Source: Desulfobulbaceae bacterium UBA2262 (GTDB lineage Bacteria; Desulfobacterota; Desulfobulbia; Desulfobulbales; Desulfurivibrionaceae). Taken from it: 24,383 nucleotides of DNA. Under the pieces are notes generated by a model. It saw nothing but the letters and a program-made list of their open reading frames with translations, made no database searches and was not told where the DNA came from. A program made the position numbers and the translations under genes. Positions 8,301 through 15,991 of the stretch are shown here, in pieces. Position 1 is the stretch's first letter. Each line of letters opens with the position of its first letter. The stretch spans positions 1 to 24,383 of the forward strand of contig DDXK01000137.1 in assembly GCA_002347185.1 (NCBI GenBank). The letters are read 5' to 3'.

Positions 8301-8382
8301 AAAAAGTTTCAGTCAGCCCCGGGAAGGCCGATAATGTCCAATGAGGCGAGCCCAGAAAACCCAGATCGACAAGGATGATTCC

Positions 8383-9210
8383 ATGCGGCTGACAACCACG
8401 GTGCTGATTTTTTTTCTTCCCTGCTTCCTTTGCAGCTCCGCCGGCGCGGAGATGCTGCCGGTCAGGAAGGTGCGGGCCGGAATCCCCCCCTACTCGGTGG
8501 CGGAAAACATGGTGCGCCACAACGATGCGGCGGTTGCCCGCGCCGTCGCCGACCTCGGCCAGGAAAAGATGGCGCCCACCCCGCATCTGGTCTGGCTGGC
8601 CGACTGCGACGCCCGGCTGCAGCCCTCCCTCTTCTATCCGGAACCGGAGGCGCGCATATACAGCGTGCGCAACCTGGCCAACCAGCTCGCCCTCTCCCTG
8701 GGCGCCGTCGATTACGGCATCACTGAACTGCTGGCCCCGGTACTCCTGATCACCGGCAACACCGACAGCGACAGCCTCCGCCTCCTCGGGCGCGGTAAGC
8801 AGCTCGCCCCGGAGCTGCGCGGCGAACTGGACCGTCTGCCGCTCACGGCGAAACAAGCCGGCCAGGCTGGGGTGGGGAAAGACGCCCCGGCGGTGGAAGC
8901 GAATGTCGATTATCAGGTGGCGGAGGCGGTGAAACGCTACCAGGGGCGGATCGCCTCCGGCAGGCTGGTGGTGATCGGGGCGGTGTTCGATCTCGACAAC
9001 CAGTACGGCCTGGGCGCCAACCGGCTCCTCATCATCAACATCAACGGCGAAACCGAGGCGGAGCGGCTGCGGGCCATGAGCCATCTCACCCGCCTGGACA
9101 AACGGCTCCTCGATCTGGTGGGACGCCGCGCCCCCCGCCAGGAAGCGGCGGAAATGCCGACCGACGCCGAACCGACCCTCACCCCCTTGCCCAGCAAAAA
9201 GAAAAAATAA
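8383..9210 (+). CDS. Exported beta-carbonic-anhydrase-like protein lacking the zinc ligands
   Basis: The 275-residue protein begins with a signal peptide (MRLTTTVLIFFLPCF..., cleavage likely after SAGA, residue about 22). The fold is recognisable as beta-carbonic anhydrase from HLVWLADCDAR, the RIYSVRNLAN strand, the LGAVDYGITELLAPVLLITG segment and the C-terminal GRLVVIGAVFDLDN. The catalytic motifs are altered. C-x-D-x-R reads D74-C75-D76-A77-R78, so only the Asp/Arg dyad survives, and G-H-x-x-C reads G125-N126-T127-D128-S129. All three usual zinc ligands are therefore replaced, unless C75 substitutes from a shifted position. It is probably not a classical carbonic anhydrase; its role is unknown. 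ATG at 8383 has AAGGA seven bases upstream; the in-frame ATG at 8341 has no ribosome site and would bury the signal peptide. The tail is low-complexity and ends in KKKK. Confidence 0.85.
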   Translation: MRLTTTVLIFFLPCFLCSSAGAEMLPVRKVRAGIPPYSVAENMVRHNDAAVARAVADLGQEKMAPTPHLVWLADCDARLQPSLFYPEPEARIYSVRNLANQLALSLGAVDYGITELLAPVLLITGNTDSDSLRLLGRGKQLAPELRGELDRLPLTAKQAGQAGVGKDAPAVEANVDYQVAEAVKRYQGRIASGRLVVIGAVFDLDNQYGLGANRLLIININGETEAERLRAMSHLTRLDKRLLDLVGRRAPRQEAAEMPTDAEPTLTPLPSKKKK

Positions 9211-9220
9211 GCGCGGGCCC

Positions 9221-9274
9221 CGGACGCAAAAAAGCCTCGCTCCCCAGGTCGGGGGCGAGGCTTTTTTGCGTCCG
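9221..9274. terminator. Long bidirectional terminator
   Basis: The arms at 9221-9245 and 9251-9274 pair over 24 bases with one bulged T and a five-base loop. Internal A6 and T6 tracts give a U-run in both directions. It serves the convergent carbonic-anhydrase-like gene (plus) and aminotransferase (minus). Confidence 0.9.
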
Positions 9275-9286
9275 GCCGAGATACCC

Positions 9287-10591
9287 TCAGGAGTTCAGAT
9301 AGTGGGTAATGCCCTCGGCGATGATCCTGAAGATTTTAGCGAAGCGCTCCTCGTCCCGCTCGAGCAGGGTGACGCGGAAGCCCTGCAGCTCGGTGGCGAA
9401 GGAGGAAAGCGGCACCACGCAGACGCCGGTGGCGCCCAGGAGATAATAGACAAAGCGCTTGTCAAAGGCGACATTGGCTCCGCCCACCAGTTTTTCCACC
9501 TGGGCACGCACCTCGGGGTTGTCGATGGGCAGGCTCTGCCTGTCGTTGAGCACGCCGTCCTTGAAGACCACGCTCATGTAGAAGGCGCCGTTGGTGCGGT
9601 TCACCTGGATGCCATCCAGATTTTTCAGGGCATCGTAGGCGATGTTGGACATGCGCTCATAGCGGGCAATCCGCTCCCGGAGGTAGGGCAGATACTGCGG
9701 GTGGCTGAGGAGCGCGGGGATGGCCTTCTGCGGCAGGGTGGTCGAGCAGACCTCCACCATCTTCGCGTTGAGGACCGAGGCCACATACTTGGCGAACATC
9801 GGATCCTTGTCAGCGTTGTACACCTCGATCCAGCCACAACGCGAGCCGGGCCAGGGCATCTCCTTGGAGATGCCGCGCATGGCGATGCCCGGCACCTCGC
9901 CGATCAGGTCGGAGAGCGGCAGGGTTTTCTGGCCGTTGTAGATGATATTCTGGTACACCTCGTCGCAGATCACGAAGAGATCGTACTTTCTGGCCAGGGC
10001 GACCATGCCGCGCAGAATGTGCTCCGGGTAGACCGCGCCGGTGGGGTTGTCCGGGTTGATGATCAGGATGCCGGCCACGGCCGGATTGTACTTGATCCGC
10101 TTTTCCAGGTCGTCCAGGTCGGGGTACCAGTTGTTGTTGGGGTCGAGCCGGTAGCTGACCGGCCGGTCCCCGGCGTGGGCGGCCTCGGCCGAGGAGTGGG
10201 TGGTGTAGCTCGGCGAGGGCACGACCACCCGGGCGGTGCGGCGCAGAAAGCCGAAGACCTTGCTGATCGCGTCGCCCAGGCCGTTGAAAAAGATGATGTC
10301 GTCCGGGCCGATCTGGGCGCCGCCGCGCTTGTTAGTCTCGGCGGCGATGAACTCCCTGGTCTCCAGGATGCCCCGGGTCGGGCAGTAGCCGTAGGTGGCG
10401 TCCTCCATGACCAGGTCGGCCACCACCTTCTTCATCCAGGCCGGGATCTGCTCGCCCTTGGCGATGGGATCGCCGATGTTCTCCCAGTACACCTTGGTGC
10501 CGAGCTTCTGCAGCTTCTCGCCGACATTGACGATATTGCGTATTTCGTAGGTCAGCTCGCCAGCCCCGATATGCAGGATATCAGTACGCAT
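9287..10591 (-). CDS. PLP-dependent class I/II aminotransferase
   Basis: Cytosolic fold-type I aminotransferase of 434 residues, with the aspartate/alanine aminotransferase layout. Motifs are YGYCPTRG (about 67-74), NPDNPTG (179-185), ICDEVYQN (208-215), the PLP lysine K243 in GISKEMPWPGSRCGW, and the arginine of GSRCGW (R251). The substrate cannot be fixed from sequence; alanine or aspartate type is the likeliest. ATG at 10591 gives the natural start MRTDILHIG with AGGGAG nine bases upstream; upstream in-frame sequence is an unconvincing extension. A TTGACT at 10718-10713 with a poor -10 seventeen bases on might be the promoter. It is a single-gene unit, convergent with the carbonic-anhydrase-like gene. 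Confidence 0.93.
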   Translation of the reverse strand: MRTDILHIGAGELTYEIRNIVNVGEKLQKLGTKVYWENIGDPIAKGEQIPAWMKKVVADLVMEDATYGYCPTRGILETREFIAAETNKRGGAQIGPDDIIFFNGLGDAISKVFGFLRRTARVVVPSPSYTTHSSAEAAHAGDRPVSYRLDPNNNWYPDLDDLEKRIKYNPAVAGILIINPDNPTGAVYPEHILRGMVALARKYDLFVICDEVYQNIIYNGQKTLPLSDLIGEVPGIAMRGISKEMPWPGSRCGWIEVYNADKDPMFAKYVASVLNAKMVEVCSTTLPQKAIPALLSHPQYLPYLRERIARYERMSNIAYDALKNLDGIQVNRTNGAFYMSVVFKDGVLNDRQSLPIDNPEVRAQVEKLVGGANVAFDKRFVYYLLGATGVCVVPLSSFATELQGFRVTLLERDEERFAKIFRIIAEGITHYLNS

Positions 10592-10805
10592 GTACCTTCT
10601 CTCCCTTGGAAAGATCTTCACTGTTTCCGTGCGGCGGGACGCCCCTGCCTGGGGTCCGGAACCCGCCGGGCGCAAGGATAAAGGGTATTTATTAACACCA
10701 GGCCTCGCCGGAAGTCAATAAGTCCTTTATAGCCCCGGCAACATTGCCGATAGGATAAGTAAAAGCATGGGGGGGCCAAGAGCGGCAAGCGCGGGAGGCA
10801 TCGAA

Positions 10806-11009
10806 ATGGCGATTATCAGTTTTTCGATTCTCGGCAACGTGGTTCACTTCGGAGCGAGGGAGCGGCAGAGACTTTCCGCCACCGGCTGCAACGAGCCCTA
10901 CAAGGACCGGTACTGGTGCCCAAGGAAAAAATGGTTCAACAAAGAACTCTGCCCCTTTGCCTGCAAGCGCGAGTGCGAAAATTACCTGGCCATGTGCGGA
11001 AGTCTGTAA
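10806..11009 (+). CDS. Small cysteine-rich protein, unknown function
   Basis: ATG at 10806 has GGGAGG seven bases upstream and encodes 67 residues starting MAIISFSILGNVVHF. The C-terminal two thirds hold six cysteines at 28, 38, 49, 53, 57 and 64 (spacings 9, 10, 3, 3, 6) among many Lys, Arg, Trp and Tyr. The CPFACKREC segment suggests metal binding or disulfides. There is no clear signal peptide, although the first 13 residues are fairly hydrophobic. I do not recognise the family. An upstream in-frame ATG (10767) lacks a ribosome site. It is divergent from the aminotransferase and convergent with the metalloprotease-like gene 25 bp further on. Confidence 0.7.
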   Translation: MAIISFSILGNVVHFGARERQRLSATGCNEPYKDRYWCPRKKWFNKELCPFACKRECENYLAMCGSL

Positions 11010-11034
11010 GAAAAAAGGTTCTTCCCGGCCCCCC

Positions 11035-11922
11035 TCAGGCGATGACCTGCAGGCGGGAAACCGAGGGTCGCAGATCGCCGGAGGCTGGGGAGGGCGGGCC
11101 GCTTGCGGGGAGGGCGCTCTCGGGGGAGGCTTCGCTTTCCGCCTCGGCAGAGCCCTTCCCCTCGCCGGCGGCGCTTCTCGACTCTTCCTGGCGCTGCAGC
11201 CGCAGCTCGTGGGAGGCCTCGCTGATGGCCATCGAGGCGGTGACCGCGACCTTGCGGTCCTGGGGAGAGGGATCGGCCGGGGCCAGGGCGGCGGCGCGCA
11301 CCGTTCGCATCTTGCCGATGGTCGCCTCCGGGGTGGCTTCCCTGGAGGTATCGATGCTCACCTCGCCGGCCACCGCGTAGCGCCTGCCATCCGGCCCCTC
11401 GGCATACTGAAAGCTGGCGCCGCCGCGCGCGTGCGGCCCTGCCACGCTGAGATGCGCCTGTTCATGGGCCTTGACCTGTGCGTCGATCCGGGCAAGCCTG
11501 GCAAGCTCAAGCTGCTCCTGCTCGCTCAGGGGCTGGCCATCAGCCCCCTTGGCCGGGGAAGCGGCCTGCCCAGGCTCCCCTGCCGCCTCCTCCTTTCCGC
11601 TCACTTCTTTTCCCTTTGCCTGCCCGCTTTCGCCTCCGGGCCCCTGCCCCTCCCGAACGAGAAGCCCGGCCTGTTCCGCATAGGCCTTGGCCGCGCACCT
11701 GGGACAGGAGCCGCAGGAGCAGGCTCCCGCCCCAAGGGCTGCGGCAGGAGGGGGCCCGGCGGCCATCTTTCCGGACGGCCGGCCCTGGCTCTGGAAGGGG
11801 GAATTGACGGCTGCATCCGAAGGCTCGGACCCGGAAAGGGGCCGGACCGCCCGGACAGAGGCATCCTTGCCCGCTCCTGGCGGAAATGGCTGGCTGGTGG
11901 AAGAAAAGGAAGTGATGCGCAT
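11035..11922 (-). CDS. Putative metalloprotease, CJM1_0395 / SprA-related family
   Basis: A 295-residue protein with a low-complexity, Pro/Ser/Gly-rich N-terminal half, a cysteine cluster CSCGSCPRC (68-76) and a conserved core. The core contains DAQVKAHEQAHLSVAG with a zinc-protease HExxH motif (HEQAH, 153-157), then GGASFQYAEGPDGRRYAVAGEVSIDTS. This arrangement matches the family called SprA-related or putative metalloprotease CJM1_0395. Protease activity has, to my knowledge, not been settled. No signal peptide is seen. ATG at 11922 has AGGAGG six bases upstream. It lies downstream of gltA on the same strand but beyond a terminator-like hairpin. The C-terminal 60 residues are again low-complexity. 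Confidence 0.8.
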   Translation of the reverse strand: MRITSFSSTSQPFPPGAGKDASVRAVRPLSGSEPSDAAVNSPFQSQGRPSGKMAAGPPPAAALGAGACSCGSCPRCAAKAYAEQAGLLVREGQGPGGESGQAKGKEVSGKEEAAGEPGQAASPAKGADGQPLSEQEQLELARLARIDAQVKAHEQAHLSVAGPHARGGASFQYAEGPDGRRYAVAGEVSIDTSREATPEATIGKMRTVRAAALAPADPSPQDRKVAVTASMAISEASHELRLQRQEESRSAAGEGKGSAEAESEASPESALPASGPPSPASGDLRPSVSRLQVIA

Positions 11923-12019
11923 GGCATTCCTCCTGACTGCGGAGCGAGAGGCCCGCGAAGACGAAGCGAAGCGTATACAACATATCGGCGCTGCGCGCAA
12001 AAAACTTTACGGATTTTTT

Positions 12020-12066
12020 CTGGGCCGGGCGCACCCCAAAAAGGCCGACCTTTGCGGCCGGCCCAG
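12020..12066 (-). terminator. Probable gltA terminator with an alternative longer stem
   Basis: On the minus strand, GGCCG...CGGCC followed by TTTTT (about 12063-12038) lies some 25 bases after the gltA stop. A competing outer stem pairs CTGGGCCGG (12020-12028) with CCGGCCCAG (12058-12066). Confidence 0.55.
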
Positions 12067-12088
12067 GCGCCGCGCGCTGCTTTTTCCT

Positions 12089-13402
12089 TTATTCCCCGCC
12101 GGTTCGCTGCGCCATGGGCACGAAGGGCCGACGCCTGGGGCCGATGTAGATCTGCCGCGGCCTGCTGATCCGCCAGTCCGGATCGTCCCACATCTCCTTC
12201 CAGTGGGCGATCCAGCCCGGCAATCTGCCCAGGGCGAACATCACCGTGAACATGTTGGTGGGGATGCCGATGGCCCGGTAGATGATGCCGCTGTAGAAAT
12301 CGACGTTGGGATAGAGGTTGCGCTCCACGAAGTAGCTGTCCTTGAGGGCCACCTCCTCAAGCTCCTTGGCGATGTCCAAAAGCGGGTCGGAGATGTCCAG
12401 GGCCTCCAGCACCTCGTCGCAGGCCTTCTTGATGATCCGGGAGCGCGGGTCGTGGGTCTTGTAGACCCGGTGCCCGAAGCCGACCAGCCGGAAGGGATCG
12501 GCGGGATCCTTGGCCCGCTCGATGTACTTCCGGTAGTTGCCGCCCTCCAGGTGGATCTTGTCGAGCATATCCATGACCGCCTGATTGGCGCCGCCGTGCA
12601 GCGGCCCCCACAGGGCGTTGATCCCGGCGGAGATGGCGGCGTAGAGGTTGACCCGGGCGCTGCCCGCCACCCGCACCGTGGCGGTGGAGCAGTTCTGCTC
12701 GTGATCGCCGTGCAGGATCAAAAGCTTGTTCAGGGCCCGGACCACGGTGTCGTTGATTTCGTAAGGCTGCACCGGCGAATCGAACATCATGTTCAGGAAG
12801 TTGGCGCAGTAGCTCAGGTCGTGACGCGGATAGACCAGGGGCTGGCCCATGGATTTCTTGTAGGAAAAGGCGGCGATGGTCCGCACCTTGGAGATGAGGC
12901 GGGCCGCCATCTTGTCGATGTTCTCCAGCGGGTTCTCCAGCATCTCCGGATAGAAGCTGCACAAGGAGTTGACCATGGAGGAGAGGATCGCCATGGGCGG
13001 ACTGTTGGGCGGAAAGCCGTCGAAGAAGCGGATCATGTCCTCGTGGATCAGGGCGTACTTGCCCAGCATCTGGCTGAACTTGCCAAGCTCCGCCTGGGTG
13101 GGCAGGCTGCCGTGGTCGAGCAGATAGGCCACCTCGACGAAGGTGCAGTTTTCGGCGAGCTCCTCGATGGCGTAGCCGCGATAGCTGAGGATGCCCCGCT
13201 CGCCGTCCAGGAAGGTGATGTTGCTGCAGCAGGAGCCGGTGTTCATGTAGCCGCTGTCCAGGGTGATGTAGCCGGTCTGTGACCTGAGCCCCCGGATGTC
13301 GATGGCCTTCTCGCCCTCGCTGCCGACGATAATGGGCAGCTGGAGGGTCTTGTCCCCAAGTTTCAGCTCCGCCTTTTCGTCGCTGCTGTATCTGTCCGTC
13401 AT
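12089..13402 (-). CDS. gltA: Citrate synthase, type II (GltA)
   Basis: Condenses oxaloacetate and acetyl-CoA to citrate, the entry step of the TCA cycle. The 437-residue protein is colinear with Gram-negative GltA (E. coli 427). It has the N-terminal small domain typical of the NADH-sensitive type and the active-site residues H234 (HGDHEQN), H269 (GPLHGGAN) and D368 (NVDFYSG). ATG at 13402 has AAGG eight bases upstream. A strong promoter lies upstream (see 13556-13583). Acetyl-CoA from the NifJ reaction would be a substrate. It is divergent from thiE and is a single-gene unit. Confidence 0.98.
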   Translation of the reverse strand: MTDRYSSDEKAELKLGDKTLQLPIIVGSEGEKAIDIRGLRSQTGYITLDSGYMNTGSCCSNITFLDGERGILSYRGYAIEELAENCTFVEVAYLLDHGSLPTQAELGKFSQMLGKYALIHEDMIRFFDGFPPNSPPMAILSSMVNSLCSFYPEMLENPLENIDKMAARLISKVRTIAAFSYKKSMGQPLVYPRHDLSYCANFLNMMFDSPVQPYEINDTVVRALNKLLILHGDHEQNCSTATVRVAGSARVNLYAAISAGINALWGPLHGGANQAVMDMLDKIHLEGGNYRKYIERAKDPADPFRLVGFGHRVYKTHDPRSRIIKKACDEVLEALDISDPLLDIAKELEEVALKDSYFVERNLYPNVDFYSGIIYRAIGIPTNMFTVMFALGRLPGWIAHWKEMWDDPDWRISRPRQIYIGPRRRPFVPMAQRTGGE

Positions 13403-13489
13403 ACGTTCCGCCTTTTTTGTTGCCGCCGGCCCCAGCAGTCAGTTCCGCGCTCGCCTTCCCGCCAGGGGGGGCACGCGCGCCGGCAAACA

Positions 13490-13516
13490 GTATTCAGCGC
13501 CCCTCCGGGAAAGGGA
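13490..13516. other. GC-rich hairpin in the gltA leader
   Basis: CGCCCCT and AGGGGCG pair across a short loop, immediately followed on the plus strand by GAAAA. It would lie in the 5' untranslated leader of gltA. No known riboswitch is recognised. Confidence 0.35.
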
Positions 13517-13555
13517 GGGGCGAAAACCCTGATGAAACATCATCACAAATTGTTT

Positions 13556-13583
13556 ATTATACCTGGATTGCTCTTTATTTCAA
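13556..13583 (-). promoter_or_regulatory. Sigma70-type promoter of gltA
   Basis: On the minus strand TTGAAA (13583-13578), a 16-base spacer and a perfect TATAAT (13561-13556) form a strong sigma70 promoter. The leader to the gltA ATG is about 147 bases. Confidence 0.75.
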
Positions 13584-13632
13584 GACGCAAGAAAACGACA
13601 AGCCGCACGGAGAGAGGAGCGACAGACCCGCC

Positions 13633-14307
13633 ATGACCGCACACGCCACCCATCGAGAACGCCTGGAGAAGTTCATCCGCGAGGTCACCGTCTACCCTGT
13701 TTCCTGCGAGAGGCTGGCCCGGGGGCGCAGCGACCTCGACTGGCTGGAGGGGGTGCTCGCCGGCGGGGCCAGGATCGTCCAGCTCCGCGACAAGGAGGCC
13801 GACGGCCGGCGCCTCCTTGAGAAGGCGAGGATCTTCCGGGAAAGAACCACGGCGGCCGGCGCCCTTTTCATCGTCAACGACCGGCTGGACGTGGCCCTCC
13901 TCGCCGGCGCCGACGGCGTGCATCTCGGCAACTCCGACCTGCCCGCCGCCGAGGTGCGCAGGCTGGCGCCGGAGCTCATCATCGGGGTTTCCTGCAATAG
14001 CAGGGAACAGGCGGCCACGGCCAAGGCGCGCGGGGCCTCCTATTTCAACATCGGCCCCCTCTTCGCCACCGAGACCAAGGGCGGCCTTTCCGCCTTCCTC
14101 GGCCCGGAGGCGATCCCCGAGTTCCGCGCCCTGAGCGACCTGCCCTTCACCGTGATGGGCGGCATCAAGAAGGAACACATCCCGGCCATCACCGCCCTGG
14201 GTGCCCGCCGGCTGGCCGTGGTCACGGCGCTGACCGGCGCCGCCGACATCGCCGCCGAAACCAGGGAATGGATCGAGGCCATCACCGCCCGCCTGCCCCA
14301 GGCCTGA
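13633..14307 (+). CDS. thiE: Thiamine-phosphate synthase
   Basis: Joins HMP-pyrophosphate and HET-phosphate to thiamine monophosphate. The 224-residue TIM-barrel protein shows the ThiE signatures QLRDK (50-54), VNDR (81-84), DGVHLGNSD (94-102), the pyrophosphate-contacting GPLFATETKGG (141-151) and the C-terminal MGGI (175-178). ATG at 13633 is preceded by GGAG about thirteen bases away, a rather long spacing; no better start exists. The N-terminal 20 residues extend beyond the minimal fold. The zinc-ribbon gene follows after 24 bp, so they are likely one transcript. No TPP riboswitch is visible upstream and no other thi gene is nearby. Confidence 0.95.
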   Translation: MTAHATHRERLEKFIREVTVYPVSCERLARGRSDLDWLEGVLAGGARIVQLRDKEADGRRLLEKARIFRERTTAAGALFIVNDRLDVALLAGADGVHLGNSDLPAAEVRRLAPELIIGVSCNSREQAATAKARGASYFNIGPLFATETKGGLSAFLGPEAIPEFRALSDLPFTVMGGIKKEHIPAITALGARRLAVVTALTGAADIAAETREWIEAITARLPQA

Positions 14308-14331
14308 CCCGCCGCCAACGGAGGAACCCGC

Positions 14332-15009
14332 GTGCAACCGCTGCCCAGACGCCTTGCCGAAATAGAGCTGCTCATGGAGTACGCCGTGCCGCCCGCCCAG
14401 CTTGCCGAAGCCGCCGGGCTGGTGAAAAAATACGAAACCGACGCGGTGGCCCTCAACGTCTTCCACCACTTTTACAGCTACCTGCCGGAGGGACTGGAGG
14501 ACGCCATCCGCCTCCTGCGCCTGTTCGCCAGCAGGGAAGGCGTCTTTCTGCTTTGCGCCACCAGCAACGAAGGTGACTACCTCTACCTGGCCGACGCGGA
14601 GAGGGCGGAGTTTCTCGGCCCCCTGGCCGAGGGACTCGAAGAGGGGGAGCTCCTCCGCTTCCTCGGCTTCGCGGGCAGCGCGGCCTTCCGGGAGCAGTGC
14701 GCCGACCCGGGCAAATTCCCGCTCTACGTGCCGGCCCATCTCCAGGCCAACCTCTGCCCGGTCTGCCATGTGGCGCACGGCGAGCCGCACACCCTGGGCT
14801 GCCCGGTGGAGGTCTGTCCTTGGTGCGGCGGCCAGCTCACCTCCTGCCCCTGCCGCTTCAAGGTGCTGGGCAGGGAGCGGCTCACCAGCGAGGCCCAGCT
14901 CGCCGCCTTGCTGAACGCCCTCAACAAGAAAGGCCGGGTCCCCTTCGACGCGGAGGAACACCGGCCCGCCTACCCCCTCACCCCGCAGGATCTGGGGATG
15001 GAGGAGTAG
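14332..15009 (+). CDS. Zinc-ribbon protein of unknown function, thiE-linked
   Basis: GTG at 14332 has GGAGG seven bases upstream and starts a 225-residue protein. Residues 1-135 look alpha/beta without a recognised motif (FHHFYSYLPEGLEDAIRLL, FLLCATSNEGDYLYL). Residues 142-174 form a cysteine cluster: CPVC (142-145), C157, CPWC (162-165) and CPC (172-174), with intervening His, as in a zinc ribbon. No signal peptide or membrane segment is seen. I do not recognise the family. The 24-bp spacing from thiE suggests co-expression, but a thiamine role is only inference. It converges with hflC 30 bp away. Confidence 0.85.
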   Translation: MQPLPRRLAEIELLMEYAVPPAQLAEAAGLVKKYETDAVALNVFHHFYSYLPEGLEDAIRLLRLFASREGVFLLCATSNEGDYLYLADAERAEFLGPLAEGLEEGELLRFLGFAGSAAFREQCADPGKFPLYVPAHLQANLCPVCHVAHGEPHTLGCPVEVCPWCGGQLTSCPCRFKVLGRERLTSEAQLAALLNALNKKGRVPFDAEEHRPAYPLTPQDLGMEE

Positions 15010-15026
15010 GGGGCACAAGCCCCCTT
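15009..15026. terminator. Weak hairpin between convergent genes
   Basis: GGGGGC and GCCCCC pair around an ACAA loop between the zinc-ribbon gene and hflC, overlapping the stop codon. There is no U-tract, so termination is uncertain. Confidence 0.3.
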
Positions 15027-15039
15027 CCCCTCCCGGCCC

Positions 15040-15966
15040 CTACTTCAGCCCGGTAAGGTATCTGTAAAAAGCGGAATCCGAGGAGAGCACCAGCCTGGTG
15101 TTGCCGCCCAGGGTATCCCGGTAGGTTTCCAGGGTCCGGGAAAAGGCGTAGAACTCCGGATCCTGGTTGTAGGCGTCGGCGTAGATCCTGGCCGCCTCGG
15201 CGTCCGCCTTGCCTTTGATCTCCTGGGCCTCCCGGCTGGCGGCGGAGCTGATCTCCTTGAGCTCGCGCTGCAGCTTGCCGATGATCTCTGCCTTCAGCCC
15301 TTCGCCCGTGGAGCGCTTTTCCGCGGCGATCCGCTTGCGCTCGGAGATCATCCGGTCATAGACCCGCCGCTGCACCGACTCGATATAATTCACCCGCTTG
15401 AACATCACGTCGACCAGCTCGATGCCGTACTGCGGGGTCACCTTCGAGGCCGCCTCGTGGATCAGCCTGCTGATCTTGTCGCGGCCGAGGCGGACCTGCT
15501 CCTCGGGCAGATTGCTCTTCTGCCCCATGGCCTCGGTGTTCCAGTCGGAGCTGCGGATGATCTCCACCAGGTCGTTCTTGTTCACCAGGTCACGCACCGT
15601 GCCGTCCAGAATGTCATCGAGGATGGACTGGGCGCGGGCCTCGTTGTTCACCGCCTGCAGAAAGACCAGGGCGTCGGAGATCCGCCAGCGGGCCGTGACG
15701 TCCAGATAGACGAAGGTTTTGTCGTTGGTGGGGATCTGGTTGGGATCTCCGTCCCAGATGAGAATCTTCTTGTCGAAATAGGTGACCTCCTGGATGAAGG
15801 GGGTTTTCAGCTTCAGCCCCGCCTCGGTGATCGGCCTGCCCACCGGCCGACCGAACTGGGTGATCACCGCCTGCTTGCCCTCGGGCAGCACGTAAAAGGC
15901 ATTCATCAGCACGATGACGGCAACCACCGCCGCCACCAGCAAAAATCCGCGCACTATTTTGTTCAC
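15040..15966 (-). CDS. hflC: HflC, membrane modulator of FtsH protease
   Basis: SPFH/band 7 protein that with HflK forms the large periplasm-facing assembly controlling FtsH. The 308 residues begin with one transmembrane helix (about 5-24, IVRGFLLVAAVVAVIVLMNA). The SPFH domain follows (YVLPEGKQAVITQFGRPVG; DVTARWRISDALVFL) and then a coiled coil (about 210-275) with Ala/Glu-rich repeats. GTG at 15966 has AGGAG six bases upstream; a longer in-frame reading to 16086 would overlap hflK and is rejected. It lies 25 bp downstream of hflK. Confidence 0.96.
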   Translation of the reverse strand: MNKIVRGFLLVAAVVAVIVLMNAFYVLPEGKQAVITQFGRPVGRPITEAGLKLKTPFIQEVTYFDKKILIWDGDPNQIPTNDKTFVYLDVTARWRISDALVFLQAVNNEARAQSILDDILDGTVRDLVNKNDLVEIIRSSDWNTEAMGQKSNLPEEQVRLGRDKISRLIHEAASKVTPQYGIELVDVMFKRVNYIESVQRRVYDRMISERKRIAAEKRSTGEGLKAEIIGKLQRELKEISSAASREAQEIKGKADAEAARIYADAYNQDPEFYAFSRTLETYRDTLGGNTRLVLSSDSAFYRYLTGLK

Positions 15967-15991
15967 TGGCTTCTCCTTCTCTCGTTTTTCC

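Noticed and set aside
8341..8382. Upstream ATG (8341) for the carbonic-anhydrase-like gene
   Set aside because: No ribosome site, and it would place 14 hydrophilic residues before a good signal peptide.
13403..13632. TPP riboswitch upstream of thiE
   Set aside because: No CTGAGA or ACCTGATCTGGATAAT-like conserved boxes are present.
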